A stretch of 64,000 nt of DNA from contig NZ_QKQV01000001.1 in the NCBI RefSeq assembly GCF_003233725.1, positions 234,807 through 298,806 of the forward strand, written 5' to 3'. Both the position numbers and the translations under genes were made by a program. The notes below the pieces were generated by a model. It worked only from the letters and a program-made list of their open reading frames with translations. It was not told the DNA's origin and ran no database searches. Shown piece after piece: positions 18,786 to 27,055 of this stretch. Each line of letters begins with the position of its first letter. The first letter of the stretch is position 1. The DNA is from Mesonia sp. K7. GTDB taxonomy: Bacteria; Bacteroidota; Bacteroidia; Flavobacteriales; Flavobacteriaceae.

Positions 18786-19303
18786 TCCCCAATAAGACTA
18801 ACTACCTCTAGGTGATTCAATTTCTTTCTTCCTTCTAAAAAAGTTAATTCGATTAAGAAATTGCATTGCACAATTTCACCACCTAAACGTTCAATCAATT
18901 TACAAGCTGCGTTTGCGGTTCCTCCAGTAGCTAAAACATCATCATGAAGCAACACATTTTCGCCTGGGTTGATAGCGTCTTGATGAATTTCAAGGTTATC
19001 TGTACTGTATTCTAACTCATACGATTCCTGTAACGTATTGTAAGGTAGTTTTCCTTTTTTCCGAATAGGAACGAAACCTGCATTCAACTCTTTAGCCAAC
19101 AACATCCCAAAGAAAAAACCACGCGATTCGATTGCTGCCACTTTATCTATTTCTTTCCCATCAAGTCGATTTATAAATTCTTGCAAACAATAATCAACCG
19201 CTTTGGTTTCTAACAATAAAGGTGTAATATCTTTATACAGAATTCCTTTTTTTGGAAAATCCGGAATCACCCTAATAAAATCGTTTAAATTCATTTCTGC
19301 CAT
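18782..19303 (-). CDS. apt: Adenine phosphoribosyltransferase
   Basis: A 173-residue purine salvage enzyme making AMP from adenine and PRPP. IPDFPKKGILYKDITPLL near the start, AAIESRGFFFG in the middle, and the PRPP loop VLLHDDVLATGGTANAACKLI (about residues 118-138) are diagnostic. The start could be M1 or M4 (MNLNDFIRVIPDF). It lies next to tRNA-Arg and is transcribed away from it. Confidence 0.95.
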   Translation of the reverse strand: MAEMNLNDFIRVIPDFPKKGILYKDITPLLLETKAVDYCLQEFINRLDGKEIDKVAAIESRGFFFGMLLAKELNAGFVPIRKKGKLPYNTLQESYELEYSTDNLEIHQDAINPGENVLLHDDVLATGGTANAACKLIERLGGEIVQCNFLIELTFLEGRKKLNHLEVVSLIGD

Positions 19304-19365
19304 TTATATTCTTCGAAGATATACATAAGGTTTAGTTTTTAAAATTTGAAAATCCCACAAAACAC

Positions 19366-19397
19366 TTTGCAGGTTTACAAAAAAAGAAATATATTTG
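19366..19397 (+). promoter_or_regulatory. Promoter of tRNA-Arg
   Basis: TTTG (19366-19369) and TATATTTG (19390-19397) match the -33 and -7 boxes of Bacteroidetes housekeeping promoters with a 20-base spacer, and the tRNA begins 13 bases after the -7 box. Confidence 0.75.
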
Positions 19398-19409
19398 CAC
19401 CCGCAAAAA

Positions 19410-19483
19410 GGCCTCGTGGCGCAACTGAATAGCGCATCTGATTACGGCTCAGAAGGTTCCAGGTTTGAATCCTGGCGAGGTCA
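19410..19483 (+). tRNA. tRNA-Arg (anticodon ACG)
   Basis: The 74-base sequence folds into a full cloverleaf. The acceptor stem is GGCCTCG/CGAGGTC and the D stem is GCGC/GCGC. The anticodon stem is TCTGA/TCAGA with loop TTACGGC (anticodon ACG), the T stem is CCAGG/CCTGG, and the discriminator base is A. CCA is not encoded. A34 is normally deaminated to inosine by TadA to read CGN codons. Its 3' end is the integration target of the island that follows. Confidence 0.95.
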
Positions 19484-19484
19484 C
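19464..19484 (+). repeat. attL: tRNA-Arg 3' end, left junction of the island
   Basis: These 21 bases (T-loop to acceptor end) recur at 38379-38399 with only two mismatches. The last 13 bases, CTGGCGAGGTCAC, are identical. The element keeps the tRNA intact at this end. Confidence 0.85.
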
Positions 19485-19494
19485 TTTTAAAATT

Positions 19495-19530
19495 AAGCAA
19501 CTTTCTGAAAATCAGTTAGTTGCTTTTTTG
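19495..19530 (+). terminator. Terminator following tRNA-Arg, supplied by the island
   Basis: AAGCAACT (19495-19502) pairs with AGTTGCTT (19518-19525), followed by TTTTG. It replaces the original tRNA terminator, which now lies beyond attR at 38421-38451. Confidence 0.75.
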
Positions 19531-19553
19531 TTTATATTTAATTCTTATGTTTT

Positions 19554-19571
19554 GTGACGAAAATTGTTACG
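19554..19571. repeat. GTGACG-N6-GTTACG direct repeat, candidate integrase or Xis arm site
   Basis: Two related hexamers with 12-base periodicity lie 70 bases inside attL. The same GTTACG hexamer recurs as an inverted repeat at the integrase promoter (38252-38268), at the other end of the element. Confidence 0.35.
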
Positions 19572-19791
19572 ATAATTCTATTTTTCTCACTAGTTTCAAA
19601 ATTAAGTAAAAGGCATTTTTAAGTAAAAGCAAAACTCACACAGAGAGAAGCTTTAAAAGGTTTTTATCAAAAAAAAAGGTTTAAAAGTTTATAATTATAT
19701 ATAGATAACAATAGCTGTTACAGTTAGTACTTAATCAGCCTAGTAGTTTACTTCCAAAAATATGTTCAAAGAAGTTTAAAGCTCAGCCCCA

Positions 19792-19834
19792 CCCCTTTAT
19801 TTTATTTTCATTTTCTTTTTCTAGGTAAAGGGGG
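19792..19834. repeat. Long-loop inverted repeat in the left-end region
   Basis: CCCCTTTA (19792-19799) and TAAAGGGG (19826-19833) are perfect arms around a 26-base pyrimidine-rich loop. This is the only GC-rich spot in the region. Role unknown; it could be an origin-like or terminator-like structure. Confidence 0.35.
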
Positions 19835-19966
19835 TTAAACATACACAGATCGTAATGAGTCGTTTTAAGTAAATTTTTAAAGTTAAGATAGTGTTTAAAA
19901 CTCTTTATTTCAATCCTCTATAAAGAAATTTTTAATTCTTATTTTTACTTATCAAACTTTCATCAT

Positions 19967-20242
19967 ATGAATCCATTTATAAAAGTAATAGTAGTTGTTT
20001 TAAATCTTACAGTCCTTTTCCTAGCAATTAAATGGTATTTTTCAGACACAAATAATTATGAGCCTTTAATTATTTTAATCACTCAATGTATAGCAATACT
20101 TACTTTGACATTTGAAAAAAGAATTACTAATAAAATAAAAAAATCGAATAATATAAGAGCTGATTTTTACTCTAATACACACAGTACAAATATTGTTGAA
20201 GATGTTGAAGATTCAGATATTAAAATTAAGAATGAAAAGTAA
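19967..20242 (+). CDS. Two-TM small membrane protein, putative effector partner of the NACHT NTPase
   Basis: A 91-residue protein with two membrane helices (about residues 4-24 and 31-49) and a polar cytosolic tail. The tail ends STNIVEDVEDSDIKIKNEK, a short repetitive acidic beta-like stretch. I recognise no named family. The last 11 bases overlap the start of the NACHT gene, so the two are translationally coupled. In known STAND defence systems, the NTPase controls an effector that may damage the membrane, and this protein could be that part. This is inference from context. Confidence 0.75.
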   Translation: MNPFIKVIVVVLNLTVLFLAIKWYFSDTNNYEPLIILITQCIAILTLTFEKRITNKIKKSNNIRADFYSNTHSTNIVEDVEDSDIKIKNEK

Positions 20243-23200
20243 ATACAAAAATTTATTATCCAGAATTAATATCATGATAAATATCAATATAATTAAAGGG
20301 GTAAAAAATGCATTTATTGAACTTCAAAACAATTCTTCATCAGAAGAATCAAAAAATAAAAAAATTGTATTTAAAGATTTAGTTAAAACAGATTTTCAAA
20401 GTTTAAACACAGGAATAGAAGGACATTACGAAGAAAGATTATATAAAGATAAAAATCATCCTAATCAGAGTGATAACCGATTCCTTCACAAGAAAGACAG
20501 AGTCAAGATAGAGGATATTCTGAAAAAAACTAATAAAATAGCTCTTTTAGGTAATGCAGGAATTGGTAAAACTACTGAATTGAAGAGTATATTTAATTTT
20601 GCTTGGAAAAAAAGATTTATCGACAATAGATATCCTTTGTATATCGATTTAAAATCTTTTAGACAGACAACAAAATTAGATGATTTAATAGTCTACAGTA
20701 ACTGGAAAAAATTACCTAAATTATTTTTGATTCTTGACGGTCTAGATGAAGTATCAGATATTCAAGATGTTGTTTCTGAAATTGAAAATTTTATTGTTCA
20801 GAATAAAGAGCTTGACATTAATTATATTATTAGTTGCAGAACTAATATTTATGAAAAATATTTAATAAATCTGAATGAATTTAAAGTATACTATCTTTCA
20901 ACTTTAACCTACAAGCAAAGTGATAATATATTAAAAAACAACTATGACATACATTTAACATATGAAGATTTACATATCTACCGAGATTATATAGAAAACC
21001 CTTTTCATATAAAATTATTTGCTAACTATTTTAAAGAAAGGAAACAATTTCCTAAATCTACTGCGGAGATGTGGAACTTAATTATCAAAGATGAAATAAA
21101 TAGACTATTTATAAATAAAACTAAAAAAAGAAACAAAGGAATTGATTTAACTAGCTTAAATCTCTTTCTAGAGAAACTTTGTATTACCAATGAATTATGT
21201 CAAAAAAATATTATTTCTGATGAAGAATGCTCTAAAATTTTAAATCCTAACGAAAAAAAATTATTTCAAGAATTACCATTTATCGATAAATACTCTGGAA
21301 ATAATAATTACTTTTTTAGACATCGTAATTATCAAGAGTTTTTTGCTGCAAAATACATATCTAAACTAAATCCTGAAAAAATAGTTCAACTAATCAAAAT
21401 AGAAGGAACAGAAAGAACAAAACCTTCTTTACTTAATGTATTATCTATATTACTAAACATTCTAGAGGTAGACAAAAGAAAGACTTTAGTTAACTGGCTT
21501 CTTAAGAATGAACTTGAAGTTCTTTTTTTATTAGAGGCTGAAAAGATTGATGAAACTTTAAGAAACAATATATTTAAATCATATTTTGAAAATATTTGTA
21601 TTGAAAAAACTTTCTGGATTAATAATACAAATAATATTAAATTAAAGAATTTATCTGAATTTGCAAATTATGATTTTTTATTGTCCATTATACAGGACAA
21701 CAAACAAATATTCAGAACCATTATTTCCGCATTTGATGTATTAATTAGTAAGAATCTGAACAGCATACAGCTATCAAAATTAAAAAATGTAACACTTAAG
21801 ATTCTTAGCAAAAGAAATCTAGACTCAACTAAATCTTTAAAATCTGATAATCAGATAAAGGAAAGTATTTTAACAAAAGTTCAATATCAAAAACTTCACT
21901 TAAATGATGAGCTATATTTTGAAACAGCTTTTAGGCTTTTATACAGGTCGAAAAACTTAGATATATTTAAAAGATTCATTTCGATGGTTGCAGATTTTGA
22001 AAATCCAGATAAATACTCAAATTTAATTTTAAGGAAATCAGATTGTCTTTACAGTCACAAAAGAGAAGTAGAGCTATTGAGTCCAAGTGCAGATTTTTCA
22101 GATTCACTTTTAAAGATTACTGCAAAATCAAACAATAAAGAAAACTTTATATCTTTTCTAAGATACATTATTGACTCAGATTATGGTATATACGATAAGG
22201 TTTTTGATAAATATGATAAAAAACACCTAAATAATATTTTAAAAAAACATCAGTATTTCTTTAAAAAATACGGTAATGAATACTTAACTAAAATCTTAGA
22301 TTTATTTTTAAGTATTAATCTTTTTTATACAGAAAAGGGATTGTTTGATTTATTTATTAATTCTACTAATTCAGAAGAGTGTAGCTTTGAATATATTTTT
22401 TCTAAACAACTATTTAACAACAAATCATATCAATTACTAATACGTTTATGCACTAAGCCAAGCATTGATTTTATAGTTGATTCTTACAACAAAGAACAGT
22501 ATGATGAAAATACTATAAAAGATTTTGAAAGATTTAGAAACCATCTATTTTACAGAACAACAGACGAAGATGAGAAAAATAACTTAGGAAAGTATTTTAA
22601 CGATAAATTTATTAAAGCAGGATTAAAATTTGAAAAGAAACTTCCTGCTTACGAAGAGTTTCATTTTGAAGAAGAGCAAAATAAAATTATAAGAAATCAA
22701 AACTTTGAATTAGTATTTGATTTGAAGCTCCTTTTAAAAAAAATAAAAGACATATACATTAAATCAAATAAAGATAGACTATCTTTTGATGAGGTTTTTG
22801 ATATGCAAAAAAAGTGGTATAGGGAGGGTGGATACCACAATATGATTAACACAGTATTTGATACTATTTTGACGTTTTTACGTGCTGAATCAAAAGAGCC
22901 TATTACTTATAGTAAAATAGAATCATTTCTAAAATTAGATTATAACTATTTAACACTAATAAACAATAACCTTAGCCAAAGAAATAAACCATTAAACTTG
23001 AAGAAAGAACACATTGATGTTATTAATACATTGTGTATCTCTTTGATAAATCAATTGGAAAATAATGACTACAAAAATGTCATAAAGGTAAACAAAGAAG
23101 ATGGCTACAAATACGAATATTACCCTAATTTAAATATAATTAGCCTATTGTATAGAATTGACACTAAGCTAGAAGGAGTTAAATTTCCTCAATCTTTCTA

Positions 23201-24113
23201 TGAAAGCACACTCTGTTTCTGTGGAGCTATATCAATACACAGTGATAATAATATTTTTGAACACATAGAGTCTAATATTGATTCAAAATATCGATTAAAA
23301 GAGTTAGTAATAAAAAATCTTAAATCTCTTAATCTAGACTATCAATCCTTGAAGCTTCACTCAAATTATGCCGTAGATAAAAATTTAACTGAAGTCTTCA
23401 GTATCATCGAAGATTTATTAATAACACTCGACTCTTTCTATTATCCTAACAAGTTACTTGAAAAGTATATAAAATCCATTAATTATGATAATAGTTTCCT
23501 AAAGAGATGTTACACCCAAAATGATTCCGTCATTTGTTGGGAAGCTATCGATATATATTTCCGTCAATACAAAATAGGAAATTTAATAAATGAAGTTACA
23601 GAAATAGCAATAGCCTATCTTGAAAAAGAATCACGTGGCGATAGAGCTAGAGATTTTAAGGCAAAACTATCTCTTGAAATTCTATTCTATACAAACAAAA
23701 ATTATGCTCTTGAATTTTATTGGAATAACTTAAGTGAAAATACATACAGAAAAGATTTTGAAGCACCATATATTTTATGTTTTCAACAATATAAGCACTT
23801 TAATGAACTAGATTACTTAGAAAAAATATTCAATGTAGTTTATAAAGATGATGATAAATATAGAGACTTTAATTCTTCAATACAGTTTTTAACTAAAATT
23901 ATCTGTCATCTAGCAACCATTGATTATAAAGTAATTTATAATTTCTTAATCAAATTAAAATCTGATATAAGTAAGAATAATGATACAAAAATGAAAACAA
24001 AAACCTTTTATATAAACAACATTTTAGATTCAGCCGAAGATGCTTATTATCAATCTTTAGTGAGAAAATTAACTTTTGATGAAGCTAAAAAAATTGTTTT
24101 TGAAATTCAATAA
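20232..24113 (+). CDS. NACHT-domain STAND NTPase (candidate antiphage NLR-like protein)
   Basis: A protein of about 1293 residues. Numbered from the chosen ATG, Walker A is GNAGIGKTT (about 107-115), Walker B is LFLILDGLDEV (about 164-174) and the sensor is SCRTN. The region after the NTPase has ENPFHIKLFANYF and RHRNYQEFFAAKY (about 362-374), the winged-helix hallmark of NACHT proteins. The remaining ~900 residues are all-helical and look like a superhelical repeat sensor; no catalytic motif is visible there. No effector domain precedes the NACHT module. ATG 20232 overlaps the upstream gene by 11 bases; an in-frame ATG at 20193 is less likely and 20274 is possible. Family knowledge: bacterial NACHT proteins sense phage and trigger abortive infection. 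Confidence 0.87.
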   Translation: MKSKYKNLLSRINIMININIIKGVKNAFIELQNNSSSEESKNKKIVFKDLVKTDFQSLNTGIEGHYEERLYKDKNHPNQSDNRFLHKKDRVKIEDILKKTNKIALLGNAGIGKTTELKSIFNFAWKKRFIDNRYPLYIDLKSFRQTTKLDDLIVYSNWKKLPKLFLILDGLDEVSDIQDVVSEIENFIVQNKELDINYIISCRTNIYEKYLINLNEFKVYYLSTLTYKQSDNILKNNYDIHLTYEDLHIYRDYIENPFHIKLFANYFKERKQFPKSTAEMWNLIIKDEINRLFINKTKKRNKGIDLTSLNLFLEKLCITNELCQKNIISDEECSKILNPNEKKLFQELPFIDKYSGNNNYFFRHRNYQEFFAAKYISKLNPEKIVQLIKIEGTERTKPSLLNVLSILLNILEVDKRKTLVNWLLKNELEVLFLLEAEKIDETLRNNIFKSYFENICIEKTFWINNTNNIKLKNLSEFANYDFLLSIIQDNKQIFRTIISAFDVLISKNLNSIQLSKLKNVTLKILSKRNLDSTKSLKSDNQIKESILTKVQYQKLHLNDELYFETAFRLLYRSKNLDIFKRFISMVADFENPDKYSNLILRKSDCLYSHKREVELLSPSADFSDSLLKITAKSNNKENFISFLRYIIDSDYGIYDKVFDKYDKKHLNNILKKHQYFFKKYGNEYLTKILDLFLSINLFYTEKGLFDLFINSTNSEECSFEYIFSKQLFNNKSYQLLIRLCTKPSIDFIVDSYNKEQYDENTIKDFERFRNHLFYRTTDEDEKNNLGKYFNDKFIKAGLKFEKKLPAYEEFHFEEEQNKIIRNQNFELVFDLKLLLKKIKDIYIKSNKDRLSFDEVFDMQKKWYREGGYHNMINTVFDTILTFLRAESKEPITYSKIESFLKLDYNYLTLINNNLSQRNKPLNLKKEHIDVINTLCISLINQLENNDYKNVIKVNKEDGYKYEYYPNLNIISLLYRIDTKLEGVKFPQSFYESTLCFCGAISIHSDNNIFEHIESNIDSKYRLKELVIKNLKSLNLDYQSLKLHSNYAVDKNLTEVFSIIEDLLITLDSFYYPNKLLEKYIKSINYDNSFLKRCYTQNDSVICWEAIDIYFRQYKIGNLINEVTEIAIAYLEKESRGDRARDFKAKLSLEILFYTNKNYALEFYWNNLSENTYRKDFEAPYILCFQQYKHFNELDYLEKIFNVVYKDDDKYRDFNSSIQFLTKIICHLATIDYKVIYNFLIKLKSDISKNNDTKMKTKTFYINNILDSAEDAYYQSLVRKLTFDEAKKIVFEIQ

Positions 24114-24219
24114 TAAAAAATCACAAAAATTATAATCTATCAACTATTTCACTTCTAACTTAATTCATCTACATAGTTACTAAATCTATGTTTACCTTCG
24201 TCCCTATACCTTCCAAGAT

Positions 24220-24774
24220 TTAAAATCCACTTGTAGCATCATTTTTTATTGCTGATAAAGAAGCTATGGCAAATTCTATTGTAGATGTTCCTGTTACTCT
24301 TCCGTCTTTAAATTCTGTTTCTTGAGGTTTTAAAACTAAACTTATTAGTACTTCATTTCCTCCCCATAGCAAACCCATATTCTTATCTAAAACTTCTGAT
24401 GGATTACCCAAAGCAATTTTGATTTTATCTGCTAATGAGTAAAACTTTTTAATCACAAAAGAATCATTCATCGGCTTTTCTATAAAAATAACAGCGTTTA
24501 TCGATTCAAGCTTTTTACTATCTCTATCAAAATACAACTGAAAGCCATCTATTTTTTCATTAAATAGATGTTGTAAATCAGACTCTTTTGGACTCCAGAG
24601 ACAAATTATTTTATCAGGATTATTAACTTTCAATTCTTTTAAATATTCAAACTCTGTAATATTTGTACCTAGCTTGACTGTTTTAAAACCATCTTTTTTA
24701 TCTACTTCAAGATTTTGGGCATTACTTATTAACGAAAAAGTCATAAAGAAATAGAGTAGTAATAAATTCTTCAT
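24220..24774 (-). CDS. Exported protein of unknown function inside the island
   Basis: A 184-residue protein with a clear signal peptide (MKNLLLLYFFMTFSLISNAQ) and a mature alpha/beta part containing VKLGTNITEFEYLKEL, GFQLYFDRDSKKLESINAVIF and GLLWGGNEVLISLVLKP. I do not recognise the family. The start was moved from 24813 to ATG 24774, because the signal peptide begins there. It stands between the NACHT unit and the XRE regulator on the opposite strand, so it is probably a separate cargo gene. Confidence 0.7.
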   Translation of the reverse strand: MKNLLLLYFFMTFSLISNAQNLEVDKKDGFKTVKLGTNITEFEYLKELKVNNPDKIICLWSPKESDLQHLFNEKIDGFQLYFDRDSKKLESINAVIFIEKPMNDSFVIKKFYSLADKIKIALGNPSEVLDKNMGLLWGGNEVLISLVLKPQETEFKDGRVTGTSTIEFAIASLSAIKNDATSGF

Positions 24775-24847
24775 ATCTAAAAAAATTAGGGTTTGGTTTC
24801 CAAATATAAACAAAATGACATATCGGTCATAACGTTTGATTGAATAA

Positions 24848-25093
24848 ATGTTGACTTTTCACCTGATGGATGAAGAGTTAAAAAAAAGAACTTTACTGTT
24901 GTTAGCCAGCAGAATAAAAAATGTTAGGGTAAGCAAAAATATCACTCAGGAAATTGCTTATAACGACACAGGCATCCATTTCGGAAGAATAGAACAAGGA
25001 AATAGAGATATATCTTTTACCACCCTAGTAAAAATCTGTAGCTATTTAGAGATAGAGCCTGAAACACTACTTAAAGATTTATTTCCAGAATAA
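24848..25093 (+). CDS. XRE-family helix-turn-helix regulator
   Basis: An 81-residue DNA-binding protein made almost only of a Cro/C1-type HTH (RIKNVRVSKNITQEIAYNDTGIHFGRIEQGNRDISFTTLVKICSYLEIEP). Small proteins of this type beside restriction-modification genes often act as controllers (C proteins) that delay restriction. It is upstream of hsdM and on the same strand, but the repeat at 25136-25199 and a candidate hsdM promoter (TATATTTA, 25266-25273) lie between. ATG 24866 (MDEELKKR) is an alternative start. Confidence 0.85.
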   Translation: MLTFHLMDEELKKRTLLLLASRIKNVRVSKNITQEIAYNDTGIHFGRIEQGNRDISFTTLVKICSYLEIEPETLLKDLFPE

Positions 25094-25135
25094 AATCTCA
25101 CTCAAAATTTAAGTTATTTATTTACAGTAAAAAAC

Positions 25136-25199
25136 CTGCTAAACACTATTTACCAACACCTTACAGGTGTAAAACAAATTCCTGCTAGATTAGGGTATA
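25136..25199 (+). repeat. Left copy of a ~64-bp direct repeat bracketing the restriction-modification operon
   Basis: Begins CTGCTAAA (25136), includes the dyad ACACCT-TAC-AGGTGT, and ends with a 21-base block (25179-25199) containing CCTGCTAGATTAGGGTATA. That block is identical at 33814-33834, in the same orientation, and the CTGCTA boxes are 46 bases apart here and 45 in the other copy. Confidence 0.8.
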
Positions 25200-25306
25200 G
25201 CACGAATATTTATATATTGAATAATTATCAATTATAATTAATTGTAGCCATATTACCAATGTTATTATATTTATAGCTTTATTAGTAAAAAGTATAATAA
25301 TTATAT

Positions 25307-27055
25307 ATGACAAATGTAAAAGAGTCTGCTAATTTTATTTGGTCGATAGCAGAACTTCTAAGAGGTGATTATAAACAAAGTGATTATGGTAAAGTAATTT
25401 TACCCTTTACCGTATTAAGAAGATTAGATTGTGTTTTAGAGTCTAATAAAGAAGAAGTACTCAAAAAATATAATCAAGTTAAATCTATGAATGTTCAAAA
25501 CCTTGACCCTATATTAAATAAGGTTGCTGGTTATAAATTTCATAATAGAAGTTTATTTGATTTTGATAAACTAGTGGCTGACCCTAATAATTTAGCCTCT
25601 AATCTACGTAACTATATAAATGGTTTTTCAGAAGATGCCAGAGAAATTATTGAGCAATTTGAATTTGATAATCAAATTACAAAGCTTGAAGATTCCAATC
25701 TATTGTTTATGGTTCTTAAACGCTTTCAAGAAATAGACCTTCATCCAGAAAAAGTATCTAGTATGGAAATGGGTTATATGTTTGAGGAGCTTATTAGAAA
25801 GTTTGCAGAAATATCTAACGAAACCGCAGGAGAGCATTTTACACCTAGGGAAGTAATTCGTCTTATGGTAAATTTACTCTTTATGAATGATAGAGCAATC
25901 CTTACACAAAAAGGAATTGTAAAAACTATTTTTGATTGTTGTGCTGGTACAGGAGGGATGTTATCTGTTGCAGAAGAGTACTTAAACGAACTTAATCCTG
26001 ATGCGAGACTAGAAGTGTTTGGTCAAGAGCTAAACCCTGAATCTTATGCTATTTGTAAATCTGATATGCTAATAAAAGGACAAAATCCTTCTAACATAGC
26101 AAAAGGCAATAGCCTAAAGAGAAAAGATGGAATTAAATTAAAAGGTGACCAATTTATCAATCATAAATTTGATTATCTAATTACCAATCCTCCATTTGGT
26201 GTGAAATGGAAAAAAGTAGAAAAAGAGGTGAAAGAGGAACACGAAGAACTAGGTCATGGAGGAAGGTATGGAGCTGGTCTTCCTTCTGTGAGTGATGGTT
26301 CTTTTTTATTTTTAATGAACCTTATCTCAAAAATGAAAAACCCTAAAGAAGGTGGCTCTAGACTCGCTATTGTATTTAATGGCTCACCCCTATTTTCTGG
26401 TTCACCAAGCTCTAAAAAGAACGAAAGTAGTATAAGACAATGGGTAATAGAAAATGACCTCTTAGAAGCTGTAATTGCATTACCTAACCAGCTGTTTTAT
26501 AATACTGGTATTAGCACCTATATCTGGCTATTAAACAACCATAAAGAGAAGCAAAGAAAGGGAAAAGTGCAGCTTATAAACGCTGTAGAGTTTTTTAAGA
26601 AAATGAGCAAGTCTCTTGGAGACAAGCGTAATGAATTGAGTGACGAGCATATTGAGAAAATAACAGAAATCTATGGAAATTTTGAAGAAGGTAAATACTG
26701 TAAAATTTTTGACAACAAAGATTTTGGTTACGCAAAAGTAACAGTTGAAAGACCTCTCATTGAAAATGGAAGAATTGTAAAAGACAAGAGCGGAAAGCCT
26801 AAACCAGATACTAGTTTGCGAGATACCGAAAATATACCGCTGAGCGAGGATATCCAAACTTATATACAACGTGAAGTTTTACCACACGTACCCGATGCTT
26901 GGATTGATAAAAAGAAAACCAAAACTGGTTATGAAATTAACTTTACTAAATATTTCTATGAGTACAAACCTTTACGCTCTTTAGAAGAAATAAGAGCTGA
27001 TATATTGGCTTTAGAACAAGAGACTGATGGTTTAATCAAAGAAGTGATTGCCTGA
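25307..27055 (+). CDS. hsdM: Type I restriction-modification DNA methyltransferase subunit (HsdM)
   Basis: A 582-residue N6-adenine methyltransferase. The N-terminal helical domain (VILPFTVLRRLDCVLE) is followed by HFTPREVIRLMVNLL, SAM motif I FDCCAGTGGML (209-219) and catalytic motif IV NPPF (294-297). With HsdS it methylates the recognition site, and with HsdR as well it restricts unmethylated DNA. The stop overlaps the next start as TGATG. A near-consensus promoter box TATATTTA lies 34 bases upstream of the start. Confidence 0.96.
   Translation: MTNVKESANFIWSIAELLRGDYKQSDYGKVILPFTVLRRLDCVLESNKEEVLKKYNQVKSMNVQNLDPILNKVAGYKFHNRSLFDFDKLVADPNNLASNLRNYINGFSEDAREIIEQFEFDNQITKLEDSNLLFMVLKRFQEIDLHPEKVSSMEMGYMFEELIRKFAEISNETAGEHFTPREVIRLMVNLLFMNDRAILTQKGIVKTIFDCCAGTGGMLSVAEEYLNELNPDARLEVFGQELNPESYAICKSDMLIKGQNPSNIAKGNSLKRKDGIKLKGDQFINHKFDYLITNPPFGVKWKKVEKEVKEEHEELGHGGRYGAGLPSVSDGSFLFLMNLISKMKNPKEGGSRLAIVFNGSPLFSGSPSSKKNESSIRQWVIENDLLEAVIALPNQLFYNTGISTYIWLLNNHKEKQRKGKVQLINAVEFFKKMSKSLGDKRNELSDEHIEKITEIYGNFEEGKYCKIFDNKDFGYAKVTVERPLIENGRIVKDKSGKPKPDTSLRDTENIPLSEDIQTYIQREVLPHVPDAWIDKKKTKTGYEINFTKYFYEYKPLRSLEEIRADILALEQETDGLIKEVIA

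Larger units (their letters stand above)
19485..19966. other. Left-end non-coding region of the island
   Basis: No plausible gene is found in these 482 bases. They hold the tRNA terminator, two GTxACG boxes, repeated TTAAGTAAAA (about 19602-19630) and a long-armed inverted repeat CCCCTTTA/TAAAGGGG (19792-19799 and 19826-19833). The pattern suits integrase arm sites and a replication or transfer signal, but neither is shown. Confidence 0.4.

Noticed and set aside
20193..20231. NACHT protein start at ATG 20193
   Set aside because: This would overlap the upstream gene by 50 bases; ATG 20232 gives an ordinary short overlap and loses no recognisable sequence.
25136..25199. Integron-type attC site
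   Set aside because: The repeat has two CTGCTA boxes and a dyad, but no GTTRRRY/RYYYAAC core pair and no integron integrase is present.
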